NCBI RefSeq assembly: GCF_900112685.1
Contig: NZ_FOMS01000013.1
Location: 62,031-126,030 of the forward strand
Reading direction: 5' to 3'
DNA length: 64,000 nt
From: Roseivivax sediminis
GTDB taxonomy: Bacteria > Pseudomonadota > Alphaproteobacteria > Rhodobacterales > Rhodobacteraceae
Below, piece after piece: positions 28,873 through 39,327 of the stretch. The position numbers were made by a program, and so were the translations under genes. The notes below the pieces were generated by a model. That model did no database searches and was not told the DNA's origin. It worked only from the letters and a program-made list of their open reading frames with translations. How positions within the stretch are numbered: position 1 is the first letter of the stretch; every line of letters starts with the position of its first letter.

Positions 28873-30186
28873 TCAGCCCGGCTCGCGATTATCGACGACG
28901 CGCCGCGCCTTGCCCTCGGACCGCGCGACGCCGGACGGTTCGTGCACCTCGACCGTCGCGGTGACCCCGATCACGGACTTGATGTGCTCCGCCAGGTCCC
29001 GGCCAGCCGCAGCGCGCGCCTCGGGCGCGGCATGGGTCGCCGTCGCCTCGGCGTGCACGATCATCGTGTCCATGCGACCCTCGCTGCGCAGCTCGATCTG
29101 GAAATGCGGGGCGAGGCCGGCGCATTTCAGCACCTGTTCCTCGATTTGCGTCGGGAAGACGTTCACGCCGCGCAGGATCATCATGTCGTCCGACCGGCCG
29201 GTGATCTTCTCCATCCGCCGCATGGAGCGCGCGGTACCCGGATGCAGGCGTGTGAGGTCGCGCGTGCGGTAGCGCACGACCGGCAGCCCTTCCTTGGTGA
29301 GCGTGGTGAACACCAGCTCCCCCATCTCGCCGTCGGGAAGGACCTCGCCGGTCTCTGGGTCGATCACCTCGGGGTAGAAGTGATCCTCCCAGATATGCAG
29401 GCCGTCCTTGGTCTCCACGCATTCCTGGGCGACGCCGGGGCCCATCACCTCGGACAGCCCGTAGATGTCGACGGCGTGCATGTCGAAGGCCGCCTCGATC
29501 TCGAGGCGCATGGCGTTGGTCCAGGGCTCCGCCCCGAAGATGCCGACCTTGAGCGAGGACTCGCGCGGGTCGATCCCCTGAGCGCGGAACGCATCGAGGA
29601 TCGACAGCATGTAGGACGGCGTGACCATGATGATGTCGGGCCGGAAATCGGTGATCAGCGTCACCTGCCGTTCGGTCATCCCGCCCGACACGGGCACCAC
29701 GGTGCAGCCGAGCTTCTCCGCCCCGTAATGCGCGCCGAGCCCGCCGGTAAAGAGCCCGTAGCCATAGGCGACATGCGCGATGTCGCCCTGCCGGCCGCCC
29801 GAGGCGCGGATCGAGCGGGCCACGATGTCCGCCCAGCGGTCGACATCGCCCTGCGTGTAGCCCACCACAGTCGGCTTGCCGGTCGTGCCCGAAGAGGCAT
29901 GGATGCGCGCGATCCGATCGCGCGGGACGGCGAACATGCCGAACGGGTAGGCGTCGCGCAGGTCCTGTTTCGTCGTGAACGGAAACCGCGCGAGATCGGT
30001 GAGCGAGGTGAGGTCGTCCGGATGCACACCCGCCGCGTCGAACTTTGCGCGGTAGACCGGCGCGTTGTCGTAGGCATGACGCAGCGACCATTTCAGCCGC
30101 TCGAGCTGCAGCGCCGCGATCTCGTCGCGGCTGGCGATCTCGATGGGATCGAGGATCTCCTTCGGCGGGGTCAGGTCCAGCATCAT
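28873..30186 (-). CDS. paaK: phenylacetate-CoA ligase
   Basis: A 437-residue adenylate-forming enzyme that activates phenylacetate to phenylacetyl-CoA at the cost of ATP, the entry step of the pathway. The AMP-binding P-loop is HASSGTTGKPTVVGYT; YGLSEVMGPG and RTRDLTRL are further family blocks, and the C-terminal lid begins GRSDDMMILRGVNVFPTQIEE. The ATG at 30186 overlaps the paaI stop (ATGA) and is preceded by GGGAGGAGAC. Confidence 0.97.
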   Translation of the reverse strand: MMLDLTPPKEILDPIEIASRDEIAALQLERLKWSLRHAYDNAPVYRAKFDAAGVHPDDLTSLTDLARFPFTTKQDLRDAYPFGMFAVPRDRIARIHASSGTTGKPTVVGYTQGDVDRWADIVARSIRASGGRQGDIAHVAYGYGLFTGGLGAHYGAEKLGCTVVPVSGGMTERQVTLITDFRPDIIMVTPSYMLSILDAFRAQGIDPRESSLKVGIFGAEPWTNAMRLEIEAAFDMHAVDIYGLSEVMGPGVAQECVETKDGLHIWEDHFYPEVIDPETGEVLPDGEMGELVFTTLTKEGLPVVRYRTRDLTRLHPGTARSMRRMEKITGRSDDMMILRGVNVFPTQIEEQVLKCAGLAPHFQIELRSEGRMDTMIVHAEATATHAAPEARAAAGRDLAEHIKSVIGVTATVEVHEPSGVARSEGKARRVVDNREPG

Positions 30187-30635
30187 GTCTCCTCCCTTGG
30201 ATCGGCGGGGAGCACCCCGGCGATGTCGCGGCCAAGCTCGCGCGACTGCCCGCGGAACTCCGCGATCACGGTGCCGTCCTGCCGCGCGATGGTCACGTCG
30301 TAGAGCCCCGAGCGCCCGGCCAGCGCCACTTCCCGCGCGGTGGCGGTCAGCGTCTCCCCCACCGGGCCGGGGCTGAGATAGGTGATGGTGTTCGACTGCG
30401 CGACGGTCACGCGGCCGTAGCTGTTGCAGGCGAAGGCGAAGGCGCTGTCGGCCAGCGTGAAGATGTAGCCGCCGTGGCAGATGCCGTGCCCGTTCGCCAT
30501 GTCGCCCCGCACCGTCATGGTCAGCACCGCCTCGCCCGGCGCGATGCGCAGGATGTCCATGCCGAGCGCCTGGCTCGCGCGGTCGGTGCGCCACATCGCC
30601 TCGGCGCTGGCGCGGGCGACCTCTTCGGGCGTCAC
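30183..30635 (-). CDS. paaI: hotdog-fold phenylacetyl-CoA-type thioesterase
   Basis: A 150-residue hotdog thioesterase. NGHGICHGGYIFTLADSAFAFACN is the PaaI catalytic region with the active aspartate (read in two parts, HGGYIFTLAD and SAFAFACN). The enzyme releases CoA from ring-hydroxylated or stalled phenylacetyl-CoA intermediates, preventing CoA depletion. It starts with GTG one base after the paaG stop and overlaps paaK by 4 bases. Confidence 0.95.
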   Translation of the reverse strand: MTPEEVARASAEAMWRTDRASQALGMDILRIAPGEAVLTMTVRGDMANGHGICHGGYIFTLADSAFAFACNSYGRVTVAQSNTITYLSPGPVGETLTATAREVALAGRSGLYDVTIARQDGTVIAEFRGQSRELGRDIAGVLPADPREET

Positions 30636-30636
30636 G

Positions 30637-31437
30637 TCACTTGCCCTGAAAGCGCGGCGCGCGCTTCTCGAGGAAGGCGGTCACCCCTTCGGCGTAATCG
30701 GCGGAGCGCCCGGCCTTGGCCTGCGAATCCCGCTCCGCGTCGAGCTGCGTGTCGAAGTCGCGCTGCGCCGCGCCTTGGATCAGCCGCTTGGTCATGCCGA
30801 GGCCGAGCGTCGGCCCCCCGGCCAGCCGCGCGGCCAGCGCGCGGGCCTCCTCCATCAGCGCGTCGTCCTCGACCGCTTTCCAGATCATGCCCCAGGCGGC
30901 GGCGTCCTCTGCGCCGACCGGCTCCCCGGTCAGGGCGATCGCCTTGGCGCGCGCCTCCCCTATGAGGTGCGGCAGCATCCATGTACCGCCGGCGTCCGGC
31001 ACCAGGCCGACCTTCGCGAAGGCCTCGATGAACCGCGCCGAGCGCGCGGCGAGCACGATGTCGCAGGCCAGTGCGATATTCGCCCCGGCGCCCGCCGCGA
31101 CGCCGTTCACCGCCGCGACCACGGGCTTGTCCAGCCCCCGGATGCGCCGCATCAAGGGGTTGTAGAAGGTCTCCAGCGTACGGCCGAGATTGGGCGGCTC
31201 GGTCCAGTTGCGCGGATCGCGGTCGCCGAGATCCTGGCCCGACGAAAACGCCCGACCCGCACCGGTCAGCAGCACCGCGCGGATCTCCGGCTCCACGTTG
31301 GCGCGGTCGAAGGCCGCGCGCAGCCCCAGATGCATCGCCTCGTTGAAGGCGTTGAGCGTCTCCGGCCTGTTGAGCGTGATCTCGAGCACGCCGCCCTCGA
31401 GCCGGGTCAGGACCGGCACGCCGTCTGGATCGTCCAT
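30637..31437 (-). CDS. paaG: 1,2-epoxyphenylacetyl-CoA isomerase
   Basis: A 266-residue crotonase-fold enzyme. It converts the ring epoxide made by PaaABCE into the seven-membered oxepin-CoA that PaaZ cleaves. GRAFSSGQDL and GVAAGAGANIALACDIVLA form the oxyanion hole, and the PaaG-typical VGLVPDAGGTWMLPHLIG carries the active-site aspartate. The start at 31437 has the same GGGAGGAGAC leader as paaK. It is the first gene of the leftward paaG-I-K-R operon. Confidence 0.96.
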   Translation of the reverse strand: MDDPDGVPVLTRLEGGVLEITLNRPETLNAFNEAMHLGLRAAFDRANVEPEIRAVLLTGAGRAFSSGQDLGDRDPRNWTEPPNLGRTLETFYNPLMRRIRGLDKPVVAAVNGVAAGAGANIALACDIVLAARSARFIEAFAKVGLVPDAGGTWMLPHLIGEARAKAIALTGEPVGAEDAAAWGMIWKAVEDDALMEEARALAARLAGGPTLGLGMTKRLIQGAAQRDFDTQLDAERDSQAKAGRSADYAEGVTAFLEKRAPRFQGK

Positions 31438-31472
31438 GTCTCCTCCCGTGCGACTCCTCCATCGCTGCCGGC

Positions 31473-31501
31473 ATTCCATGATAAACCGTCCGGTCGGTCA
31501 A
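31473..31501 (-). promoter_or_regulatory. paaG promoter with overlapping PaaR-type palindrome
   Basis: On the minus strand TTGACC (31496-31501) is followed after 17 bases by TGGAAT (31473-31478), a good sigma-70 match. The palindrome ACCGTCCGGTCGGT (plus strand, 31485-31498; 6 of 7 half-site positions match) overlaps the -35 box and the spacer. This is a classic repressor position, and the TetR-type regulator encoded at the end of the operon is the obvious candidate. Confidence 0.7.
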
Positions 31502-31585
31502 TGAATTCCTGCAACCGCCATCAGCACAGGCGGTCTTGCATCGCCGCGCGGCCTCGCGTCATGTGGCGGGCGAGGGGGACCTGAC

Positions 31586-32905
31586 ATGCGCCACGCCATC
31601 CTGGCCGGGATCCTGGCCGCCTCCACGCCCGCGGTCGCCGGGCCCGATCTGCCGCCGCCGCTGACCGATGCCGACTTCCTGCCGGTGCGCGCGGACGAGG
31701 CGCGGCTCGGCCAATTGCTGTTCTGGGACCCGATCCTGTCGGGCAACCGCAACATCTCCTGCGGGACCTGCCATCATCCGCGCTTCGCGACCGGCGACGG
31801 CGTGTCGCTGGGCCTCGGGGAGGGTGGCATCGGCCTTGGCCCGAAGCGCGTCGCAGACCCGGAGAATCCGCCCGAGGAGCTGATCCCGCGCAACGCCCCA
31901 CCGCTCTTCAACATGGGCGCGCGGGCTGTCACGGCGATGTTCGCCGACGGACGGATCGAGGTCGATCCCGCGCGCCCCTCGGGCCTGCGGACCCCGATGG
32001 AAGAGGAGATGGTCGCCGGCTTCGACAACTTGCTGTCGGCCCAGACCATGTTCCCGGTCCTCAGCCAGGACGAGATGGCCGGGCATTATTCGGAGAACGA
32101 GGTCGCGCAGGCCGCGCGGCAGGGCTTCATCACCGGGAAGGGCGGTGCCTGGGCGCTGCTGTCGGACCGGATCGCGGCGATCCCCGCCTACCGGGCGCGG
32201 TTCGAGGCGGTCTATCCCGCGATCGCGGCGGGGCGCGAGATCGCCTTCACCGATATCTCCAACGCCATCGCCGCCTTCGTTGCGTTCGAGTGGCGCTCGG
32301 ACACCGCGCCCTTCGACGAGGTGTTGCGCGGTCAGGCGCAGCTCGACGGCGCGGCGGCCCGAGGCGCGGCACTGTTCTACGGCGATGCGGGTTGCACGGG
32401 CTGCCATTCCGGCCCGCTCCAGTCCGATTTCGATTTTCACGCCACCGGCCAGCCGCAGCTCGGCCCGGGCAAGGCGGCGCGGTTCGAGCGACATTCCCGC
32501 GATGTCGGCCGGATGCGCGTGACCGGCCGGGACGAGGACGCCTATGCCTTCCGCACGCCCTCCCTGCGCAACGTCGCGAAGACCGGGCCGTGGGGGCATG
32601 CCGGCGCCTTCACCGACCTCGGCGCTTTCGTTGCACAGCACGCCGATCCCTCCGCCGGCCTCGACTCCTATCCACGCGCGGTCACGCTGCCCGAGACGGA
32701 GCTTGCAGAAGGCCTCTGGACAATCCTCGACGATCCTGCGGAGCGGGAGGAGATCCGCGCCGCCGCGCGCCTCGGCCGTGCCCTGAGCGACGGCGAGATC
32801 ACCGACATCCTCGCCTTCCTCGACACGCTCACCGATCCCGCCGCGCTCGAGGGGCGCCTCGGCATCCCCGAAAGCGTGCCGAGCGGCCTTCCGATCGACC
32901 GCTGA
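31586..32905 (+). CDS. periplasmic di-haem cytochrome c peroxidase family protein
   Basis: A 439-residue exported protein. A signal peptide ends at about AVA-GPD (residue 18). Two haem-binding motifs are present: CGTCH at residues 59-63 and CTGCH at 270-274. The spacing fits the two-domain cytochrome c peroxidase/MauG family, which reduces peroxide or, in MauG-type members, carries out oxidative protein modification. A tail of about 45 residues follows the last conserved block. It is a single-gene unit between paaG and the FG-GAP gene and converges on the latter. The sequence does not separate peroxidase from MauG-like function. Confidence 0.85.
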   Translation: MRHAILAGILAASTPAVAGPDLPPPLTDADFLPVRADEARLGQLLFWDPILSGNRNISCGTCHHPRFATGDGVSLGLGEGGIGLGPKRVADPENPPEELIPRNAPPLFNMGARAVTAMFADGRIEVDPARPSGLRTPMEEEMVAGFDNLLSAQTMFPVLSQDEMAGHYSENEVAQAARQGFITGKGGAWALLSDRIAAIPAYRARFEAVYPAIAAGREIAFTDISNAIAAFVAFEWRSDTAPFDEVLRGQAQLDGAAARGAALFYGDAGCTGCHSGPLQSDFDFHATGQPQLGPGKAARFERHSRDVGRMRVTGRDEDAYAFRTPSLRNVAKTGPWGHAGAFTDLGAFVAQHADPSAGLDSYPRAVTLPETELAEGLWTILDDPAEREEIRAAARLGRALSDGEITDILAFLDTLTDPAALEGRLGIPESVPSGLPIDR

Positions 32906-32951
32906 GCATCACCGACCGCCCGCGCGTCCCACATTGGACCGATGCGCATAC

Positions 32952-32979
32952 CCCCGGCTTCTTTGGGCTTCAAATACTC
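32952..32979 (-). repeat. copy of GAGTATTT...CCAAAGAAGC intergenic motif
   Basis: Read on the minus strand this is GAGTATTTGAAGCCCAAAGAAGCCGGGG in two blocks, GAGTATTT and CCCAAAGAAGC. A second copy is at 51469-51493. It lies in the gap between two convergent genes. I recall similar GGAGTATTT...AAGAAG sequences being frequent in intergenic DNA of Rhodobacteraceae. Confidence 0.6.
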
Positions 32980-33027
32980 AAATCCCGACCGTACCGCCCG
33001 CGCCGTCGCAGGGCAGGCGCGTCCACG

Positions 33028-34545
33028 TCACCGTAGCGGCGGCAGCGTCTCGCGCTCGAGCCTCACGCGCTGTCCAGCATCCACGCTTTGCCAGGCACTC
33101 CAGTCCGCACCCGGCCAGCGAACGCGCAGATCCGCCCGCGTCGCGCCTCCGAGCCCGAAATGGACCGGTCCGGCCTGGCCCCCGGCGTGCCCGCCGCCCA
33201 CCGTGACCTCGCGCGCGACGACGCCGGCTTCGGTACGCCGCTCGATCCACGCGCCGACCGCGCGGGTGTTCGGCGCCGCCTGCCGCAGCTCGACCGACAG
33301 CCAGTGCCCCGTGTCCGGCGTCCGGTTCTGCCAAAGCTCCATCGGCGCGCGGCGGTTCACCACCGCGAGGTCGAGCCGCCCGTCGCCGTCGAAATCGACG
33401 AGCGCCGCGCCGCGCGACCGCGCCGTCGTGGCGATCCCCGCCGCCACCGAGGCCTCCGCGAATACGGCCTCCGGCCCCTGCATCAGCAGGTTGTTGGGGT
33501 CTTTCATGGCGTTCGACGGCATCTGGTCGACGTTGCCCTTGGCGATGAAGAGATCGAGCCGCCCGTCGTTGTCGATATCGCCGAACTCCGCGTGCCAGCC
33601 CGTCGCCGGGCGCCCGTCGTCGCCCACATGCGGACGCTGCGCGTAAGTGCCGACGCTGTAGGGCGCGCTTACGAACTCTGTGCCGTTGCCGAACTGCAGA
33701 AGCTGGTCGCCCATGGAGGTCAGCATCACGTCCGGAAAGCCGTTGCCGTCCACGTCCGCAGAGGCGATGCCCATGCCCCAGAGCGACACCTCCTCCCAGC
33801 CGTCATCGGTCCCGCGCGGCTCGAGCGGATCGAGCCGCCACATCTCCTCGTGCCCGCCGCGCACGTAGTAATGGCGGTCGTTGGAGATGCGCAGCTCCGG
33901 CGTGCCGGTGCGCTGCCAGTCGGAGATCAGCATCGACAGCGCGCACCAGCCCGGCGAGAGCGGCACCGGCGGGCCGTAGAGGTCGCCGTCCGGTCGGATC
34001 AGCGCGTTGTCGTCGCATGCCTCGAAGGGGCCATCGGGATCGGACCGGTCCACGTAGTTGCCGAAAGCGAGCGTCGGCAGTGTCTCGCCGTCCTCCCAGG
34101 TTGCGCTGAAGGCGGTCGTCCAGGCCGCGCCGGGGTCGAGCCCCAGGTCCGCCGTCGCATCGGTGAAGCCGCAGGCGCCGTCGCCCTTCAGGATCGCGTT
34201 CGCGCCGACCCGCAGCACGACGAGGTCGAGGGGGCCGTCTCCGTCGATGTCGAGGGGATAGGCTCCGGTCACGCCCGTCATCTCCGGCAGCTCGCCCGTC
34301 TCGAAGCGCAGCGGCGCGCCCGGGCCTTGCGTGGCGTTGACGAAGAGTCGGGCGGGCGCCGCGCCGCCCGCCGCCAACATGTCCGGTCGGGCGTCGCCGT
34401 TGCAGTCGAGCACCGCCAGCCCGCCACCGACGAAATGCTCCCAGCCGCCGGAATAAACGTGCGCCACAGGCAGGCCGCCGGAGCGGTCCACGAAGGTCGG
34501 CTCCGCCGCCACAGGTGCGGCGAGAAAGAGCGCGAGCCACTTCAT
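33028..34545 (-). CDS. secreted FG-GAP/ASPIC-UnbV (CRTAC1-like) repeat protein
   Basis: A 505-residue exported protein. A short signal peptide (MKWLALFLAAPVAA) precedes repeats with the calcium-binding pattern DxDxDGxxD, for example LDCNGDARPDML, LDIDGDGPLDLVVL, ADVDGNGFPDVMLT, GDIDNDGRLDLFIA and VDFDGDGRLDLAVV, spaced to form an integrin-like beta-propeller. The end resembles the ASPIC/UnbV module (AVGAWIERR, VTVGGGHAGGQAGPVHFGLG). Such proteins bind calcium and ligands at the cell surface. Its ATG overlaps the stop of the ROK regulator gene, so the two are co-transcribed, an unusual pairing. Ligand is unknown. Confidence 0.85.
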   Translation of the reverse strand: MKWLALFLAAPVAAEPTFVDRSGGLPVAHVYSGGWEHFVGGGLAVLDCNGDARPDMLAAGGAAPARLFVNATQGPGAPLRFETGELPEMTGVTGAYPLDIDGDGPLDLVVLRVGANAILKGDGACGFTDATADLGLDPGAAWTTAFSATWEDGETLPTLAFGNYVDRSDPDGPFEACDDNALIRPDGDLYGPPVPLSPGWCALSMLISDWQRTGTPELRISNDRHYYVRGGHEEMWRLDPLEPRGTDDGWEEVSLWGMGIASADVDGNGFPDVMLTSMGDQLLQFGNGTEFVSAPYSVGTYAQRPHVGDDGRPATGWHAEFGDIDNDGRLDLFIAKGNVDQMPSNAMKDPNNLLMQGPEAVFAEASVAAGIATTARSRGAALVDFDGDGRLDLAVVNRRAPMELWQNRTPDTGHWLSVELRQAAPNTRAVGAWIERRTEAGVVAREVTVGGGHAGGQAGPVHFGLGGATRADLRVRWPGADWSAWQSVDAGQRVRLERETLPPLR

Positions 34546-35813
34546 GCCGGCTCCTCCCGCGCGGCACCGAGATGGCGTTCGGTCACCGTCGACAGTGCCA
34601 GCGCCGCGGCGCCGTAGCCCCAAAGCTGGTCGCCCCAGGCGTGAACCTCGATCCGCGGCGCGGTGCGGCCGGTTTCCAGAATCAGGCGGTTCATCTCGGA
34701 CAGGGTGTCGTCGGCATAAAGAAAATCGTAGCGCATCCGTTCCCCGGCGAGGATGACCAGTTCGGGATCGAACAGGTTCACCACGTTGGCCAGCCCCACC
34801 GCCAGGAACCGCCCCGCGCGGTGGAAGATCGACCGCGCGGCCGCGTCGCCGTCCTTGGCCCGGGCGTGGAGCGTGCCGAGAAGCTGGGACAGCGGCAGTG
34901 CAGGCTGCCCGATCCGGCCGAGCGCCACCGCCGCTTCGCGTGCCAGCGCGTAATCGGCCACGTAAGCCTCGAGGCAGCCGCGCTGCCCGCAGCGGCAGAG
35001 CGCCCCGTCGAGCTGCACCTTGGTGTGGCCAAGTTCCATCCCCAGCCCGCGCGCGCCGCGATACAGACGGTGGTTCAGCACCAACCCCATGCCGACGCCG
35101 TGCTCGATGGTGACCACGGCGAAATCGGCGATCCGGCGGCCCACGCCGAACCACAGCTCTGCCAGCGCCACGAGGTTGGCGTCGTTGTCGATCGCGACCG
35201 GCAGGCCCAGCCGTGCCTCCGCGGCAGCGGCGAGCGCGACGTCACGTTCCGGCAGGAGCGGCGACCAGACCACCCGGCCGGACGGCGCATCGACGAAGCC
35301 CGGCAGCCCGACGCCGAGCGCCGAGAGGTCGCGACGGTCGATCCCGGCGCGGCTGCAGACATCCTCGATCAGGCGGTCGAGCGTGCTCAGCGTCTCGTCG
35401 AGGGTTTCGGTCCCGGCGGCCGGCGCACAGGTGGCGGCCAGTTCGCGTCCCGCGAAGTCGAGGATGACCACGCCATGCTCGCGATCCGACAGCTTGATGC
35501 CGCAGACCGCGAAGGCATCCGCCCGGACGCCGAGGGCGACCGGCGGGCGCCCGCGGCTGCCGTCCTGGCCGTCGCGCGGGGCGGCGACCTCCGTCAGGAA
35601 GCCCGCCTCGATCAAGTCCGAGGTCAGCGTCGTCACCGAGGCCGGCGAGATGCCGAGATCCTTGGCCACTTGCGCACGGCTGATGGCGCCCGACGCGCGG
35701 ACGCGTTCGAAGATCTGCTGGCGCAGGGGGCGCTGCACGTCGGACATCGGCGCGATCAGCGGGCCGAAGCCCTGCGGGGCGCTCTCGGCCAAGGGTTCCG
35801 TAAGGTCGTCCAT
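34542..35813 (-). CDS. ROK-family transcriptional regulator, probable xylose regulator
   Basis: A 423-residue ROK protein. An N-terminal winged helix (about 28-80, GAISRAQVAKDLGISPASV) is followed by the sugar-kinase-like domain with VAIDNDANLVALAE, EHGVGMGLVL and the zinc motif CRCGQRGCLEAY. It is divergent from xylF, so by analogy with XylR of Gram-positives and alphaproteobacteria it likely represses xylFHG and releases on binding sugar. An alternative is that it senses another pentose or hexose. The stop overlaps the FG-GAP gene by 4 bases. Confidence 0.85.
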   Translation of the reverse strand: MDDLTEPLAESAPQGFGPLIAPMSDVQRPLRQQIFERVRASGAISRAQVAKDLGISPASVTTLTSDLIEAGFLTEVAAPRDGQDGSRGRPPVALGVRADAFAVCGIKLSDREHGVVILDFAGRELAATCAPAAGTETLDETLSTLDRLIEDVCSRAGIDRRDLSALGVGLPGFVDAPSGRVVWSPLLPERDVALAAAAEARLGLPVAIDNDANLVALAELWFGVGRRIADFAVVTIEHGVGMGLVLNHRLYRGARGLGMELGHTKVQLDGALCRCGQRGCLEAYVADYALAREAAVALGRIGQPALPLSQLLGTLHARAKDGDAAARSIFHRAGRFLAVGLANVVNLFDPELVILAGERMRYDFLYADDTLSEMNRLILETGRTAPRIEVHAWGDQLWGYGAAALALSTVTERHLGAAREEPA

Positions 35814-35921
35814 TTGTTCGCTCTCCGAACTAATCCAGCCGATCTCCTGCGGCGCGGACCGGTCCGCTCCTCCCCTCAGAGCAGTGTGCAGGCGATCTCG
35901 CCCACAATCGCCACTATCTTC

Positions 35922-35955
35922 AACGAAATTTATTTTGACAACCGAATTTAATGTG
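35922..35955. promoter_or_regulatory. probable xylF promoter and ROK operator region
   Basis: An AT-rich stretch lies between the divergent ROK and xylF genes. It contains a perfect -35 box TTGACA (35935-35940) flanked by two similar blocks, CGAAATTTAT and CGAATTTAAT, in direct orientation. A clear -10 box was not found. The repeats flanking the promoter are candidate ROK binding sites. Confidence 0.4.
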
Positions 35956-36029
35956 GCACTTTTGGAGCCGTCACGGCGATTCCGCCGCAATGGCCCGCGG
36001 GGACGGGTCGCGACATGGGAGGATATCTT

Positions 36030-37061
<1,032 letters not shown>

Positions 37062-37184
37062 TGCCGCAGGCGGATGGCGGCCCGAGTCGCCATCCGCTCC
37101 ACCGGACCGGCCGGAGCCGCGCGGAGCACCCCGCTGCGCCCGGCCGCGATCCGTGATACGTTTTTCCTGACATCGGAGGGGACA

Positions 37185-38483
37185 ATGGCCGAGACCGCCG
37201 AAGCCAAGGCCGGATCGCCGCAGCGCAAGCGCCTTCTGGATACGCTGGAGGTCGACTCGCGCCTTCTGGGCATGATCGGCGCCTTCGTGGTGCTTTGCCT
37301 CGTGTTCAACGTCTTCACCGACGGGCGTTTCCTGACACCGCGCAACATCTTCAACCTGTCGATCCAGACCGTGAGCGTGGCCCTGATGGCGACCGGCATG
37401 GTGTTCGTCATTGTCACGCGGCACATCGACCTGTCGGTCGGCTCGCTGCTGGCCACCTGTTCGGCGGTGATGGCGATGACGCAGACGGTGGTGACGCCGG
37501 AATGGCTGGGCCTGGGTCTCAATCACCCGCTGACGGCGCCCATCGCGCTGCTGTTCGGGTTGATCTGCGGTACCGCCATCGGCGCGTTCAACGGCTGGCT
37601 CGTCGGGTACCTGACGATCCCCGCCTTCATCGTGACGCTGGGGGGCTTGCTCGTCTGGCGCAACGTCGCCTGGTATCTCACCAATGGGCAGACCATCGGC
37701 CCGCTCGATTCAAACTTCGTCCTGCTCGGCGGTATCAACGGCACGCTCGGGGAAAGCGCCTCCTGGGTCGTTGGCGTCATCGCCGTGGTGGCCGCGATCC
37801 TCGCGCTGGCCGCGGGGCGCCGCTCGAAAAAGGCACATGACTTCCCGGTCAAACCGCTCTGGGCCGAGGCGTTTCTCGCCGTGGTGATCGCGGCGGTGAT
37901 CCTAGGCTTCGTCGCCACGCTCAACGCCTATGACGTGCCCAGCAACCGGCTGGAACGGATGTTCGAGGCGCGCGGAGAGACGATGCCCGAGGGCTACTCC
38001 ACCGGCTACGGCATCCCGTACTCGGTCCTGCTCCTGATCCTCGTGGCGATCGTGATGACGGTGGTGGCGCGCAAGACGCGGCTCGGCCGTTACATCTTCG
38101 CAACCGGCGGCAACCCCGACGCGGCAGAGCTGTCGGGCATCAACACCCGCCTCCTGACGGTGAAGGTCTTCGCGATCATGGGCTTTCTGTGCGCGCTGTC
38201 GGCCGCCGTCGCCGCCGCCCGCCTGACATTCCATTCCAACGATATCGGCACGCTGGACGAGCTGCGCGTGATCGCCGCGGCGGTGATCGGCGGTACCGCG
38301 CTCGCCGGCGGGATCGGCACGATCTACGGCGCCATCCTCGGTGCGCTGATCATGCAGTCGCTGCAATCGGGCATGGCCATGGTCGGCGTCGACGCGCCGT
38401 TCCAGAACATCGTCGTCGGGTCGGTGCTGGTCGTCGCCGTCCTCGTCGACATCATCTACCGCAAGCGCACGGGAGCGAAGTGA
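37185..38483 (+). CDS. xylH: sugar ABC transporter permease, XylH type
   Basis: A 432-residue inner-membrane permease with at least ten hydrophobic segments. [16 protein letters not shown] is the conserved permease signature of this family, and [17 protein letters not shown] is the cytoplasmic coupling loop. Start at 37185 follows CGGAGGGG; upstream in-frame codons read an Arg/Pro-rich stretch without family similarity. The stop overlaps the xylG ATG as TGATG. Confidence 0.92.
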   Translation: MAETAEAKAGSPQRKRLLDTLEVDSRLLGMIGAFVVLCLVFNVFTDGRFLTPRNIFNLSIQTVSVALMATGMVFVIVTRHIDLSVGSLLATCSAVMAMTQTVVTPEWLGLGLNHPLTAPIALLFGLICGTAIGAFNGWLVGYLTIPAFIVTLGGLLVWRNVAWYLTNGQTIGPLDSNFVLLGGINGTLGESASWVVGVIAVVAAILALAAGRRSKKAHDFPVKPLWAEAFLAVVIAAVILGFVATLNAYDVPSNRLERMFEARGETMPEGYSTGYGIPYSVLLLILVAIVMTVVARKTRLGRYIFATGGNPDAAELSGINTRLLTVKVFAIMGFLCALSAAVAAARLTFHSNDIGTLDELRVIAAAVIGGTALAGGIGTIYGAILGALIMQSLQSGMAMVGVDAPFQNIVVGSVLVVAVLVDIIYRKRTGAK

Positions 38484-39250
38484 TGGTGGACCGCAGCGGA
38501 ACGCCCCTTGTCGAGCTCAAGGACATCTCCATCGCATTCGGCGGCATCAAGGCCGTCGATCACGTGTCGGTGGATCTTTACCCCGGCGAGGTCGTCGGCC
38601 TTCTGGGCCATAACGGCGCGGGCAAGTCGACGCTGATCAAGTGCCTGTCGGGCGCCTACCGGCAGGATTCCGGCGATGTCTACATCAACGGCGAGAAGGC
38701 GACGATCAACAACCCCCGCGACGCGCGCGGCTACAACATCGAGACGATCTACCAGACGCTCGCGCTGGCCGACAATCTCGACGCGGCCTCCAACCTCTTT
38801 CTCGGTCGAGAGATCGTCACGCCGCTCGGCCTCGTGAACGAAAGCGCGATGGAGGCGGAGACGCGCAAGGTGATGCACCGGCTCAACCCCAATTTCCGCA
38901 AGTTCAACGCGCCGGTCTCGGCGCTGTCGGGCGGGCAGCGGCAATCGGTGGCGATCGCGCGGGCGGTCTACTTCAACGCGCGCATTCTTATCATGGACGA
39001 GCCGACCGCCGCGCTCGGCCCCGCCGAGACGCAGATGGTGGCCGAGATCATCGGAGAGCTGAAGCGCCAGGGCATCGGCATCTTCCTGATCGACCATGAC
39101 GTGCATCAGGTCAAACGCCTCTGCGACCGCGCTGCGGTGATGAAGAACGGCGAGCTTGTCGGCGGGGTGGTTGAGGTCGACAAGGTGTCGACCGACGATC
39201 TTCTGGGCATGATCATCGCCGGCAAGACGCCGGCGCATCTCGCGGCCTGA
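38483..39250 (+). CDS. xylG: single-domain sugar ABC ATPase, XylG/FrcA type
   Basis: A 255-residue ATPase with one nucleotide-binding domain: Walker [10 protein letters not shown]-loop [12 protein letters not shown], signature LSGGQRQ, Walker B ILIMDEP and H-loop LIDHDVHQ. E. coli XylG is about 513 residues with two domains, so this is the short alphaproteobacterial form, also seen in FrcA of Sinorhizobium, which presumably works as a homodimer. It is the last gene of the operon, followed by a strong terminator. Substrate (xylose versus another sugar) is inferred from XylF and the ROK regulator. Confidence 0.9.
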   Translation: MVDRSGTPLVELKDISIAFGGIKAVDHVSVDLYPGEVVGLLGHNGAGKSTLIKCLSGAYRQDSGDVYINGEKATINNPRDARGYNIETIYQTLALADNLDAASNLFLGREIVTPLGLVNESAMEAETRKVMHRLNPNFRKFNAPVSALSGGQRQSVAIARAVYFNARILIMDEPTAALGPAETQMVAEIIGELKRQGIGIFLIDHDVHQVKRLCDRAAVMKNGELVGGVVEVDKVSTDDLLGMIIAGKTPAHLAA

Positions 39251-39282
39251 CGCGCGGCACGGATCTATGCCCGGAGATGGAA

Positions 39283-39313
39283 AGGAGCCCCCGCGGGGGC
39301 TCCTCGTCGTTTT
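39283..39313. terminator. rho-independent terminator between convergent genes
   Basis: A perfect 22-base palindrome (39283-39304, AGGAGCCCCC and its complement) is followed by TCGTCGTTTT on the xylG side. It separates xylG from the convergent exonucleotidase gene and probably serves both. Short A runs lie to its left. Confidence 0.88.
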
Positions 39314-39327
39314 GGCCTGGCGCCGGA

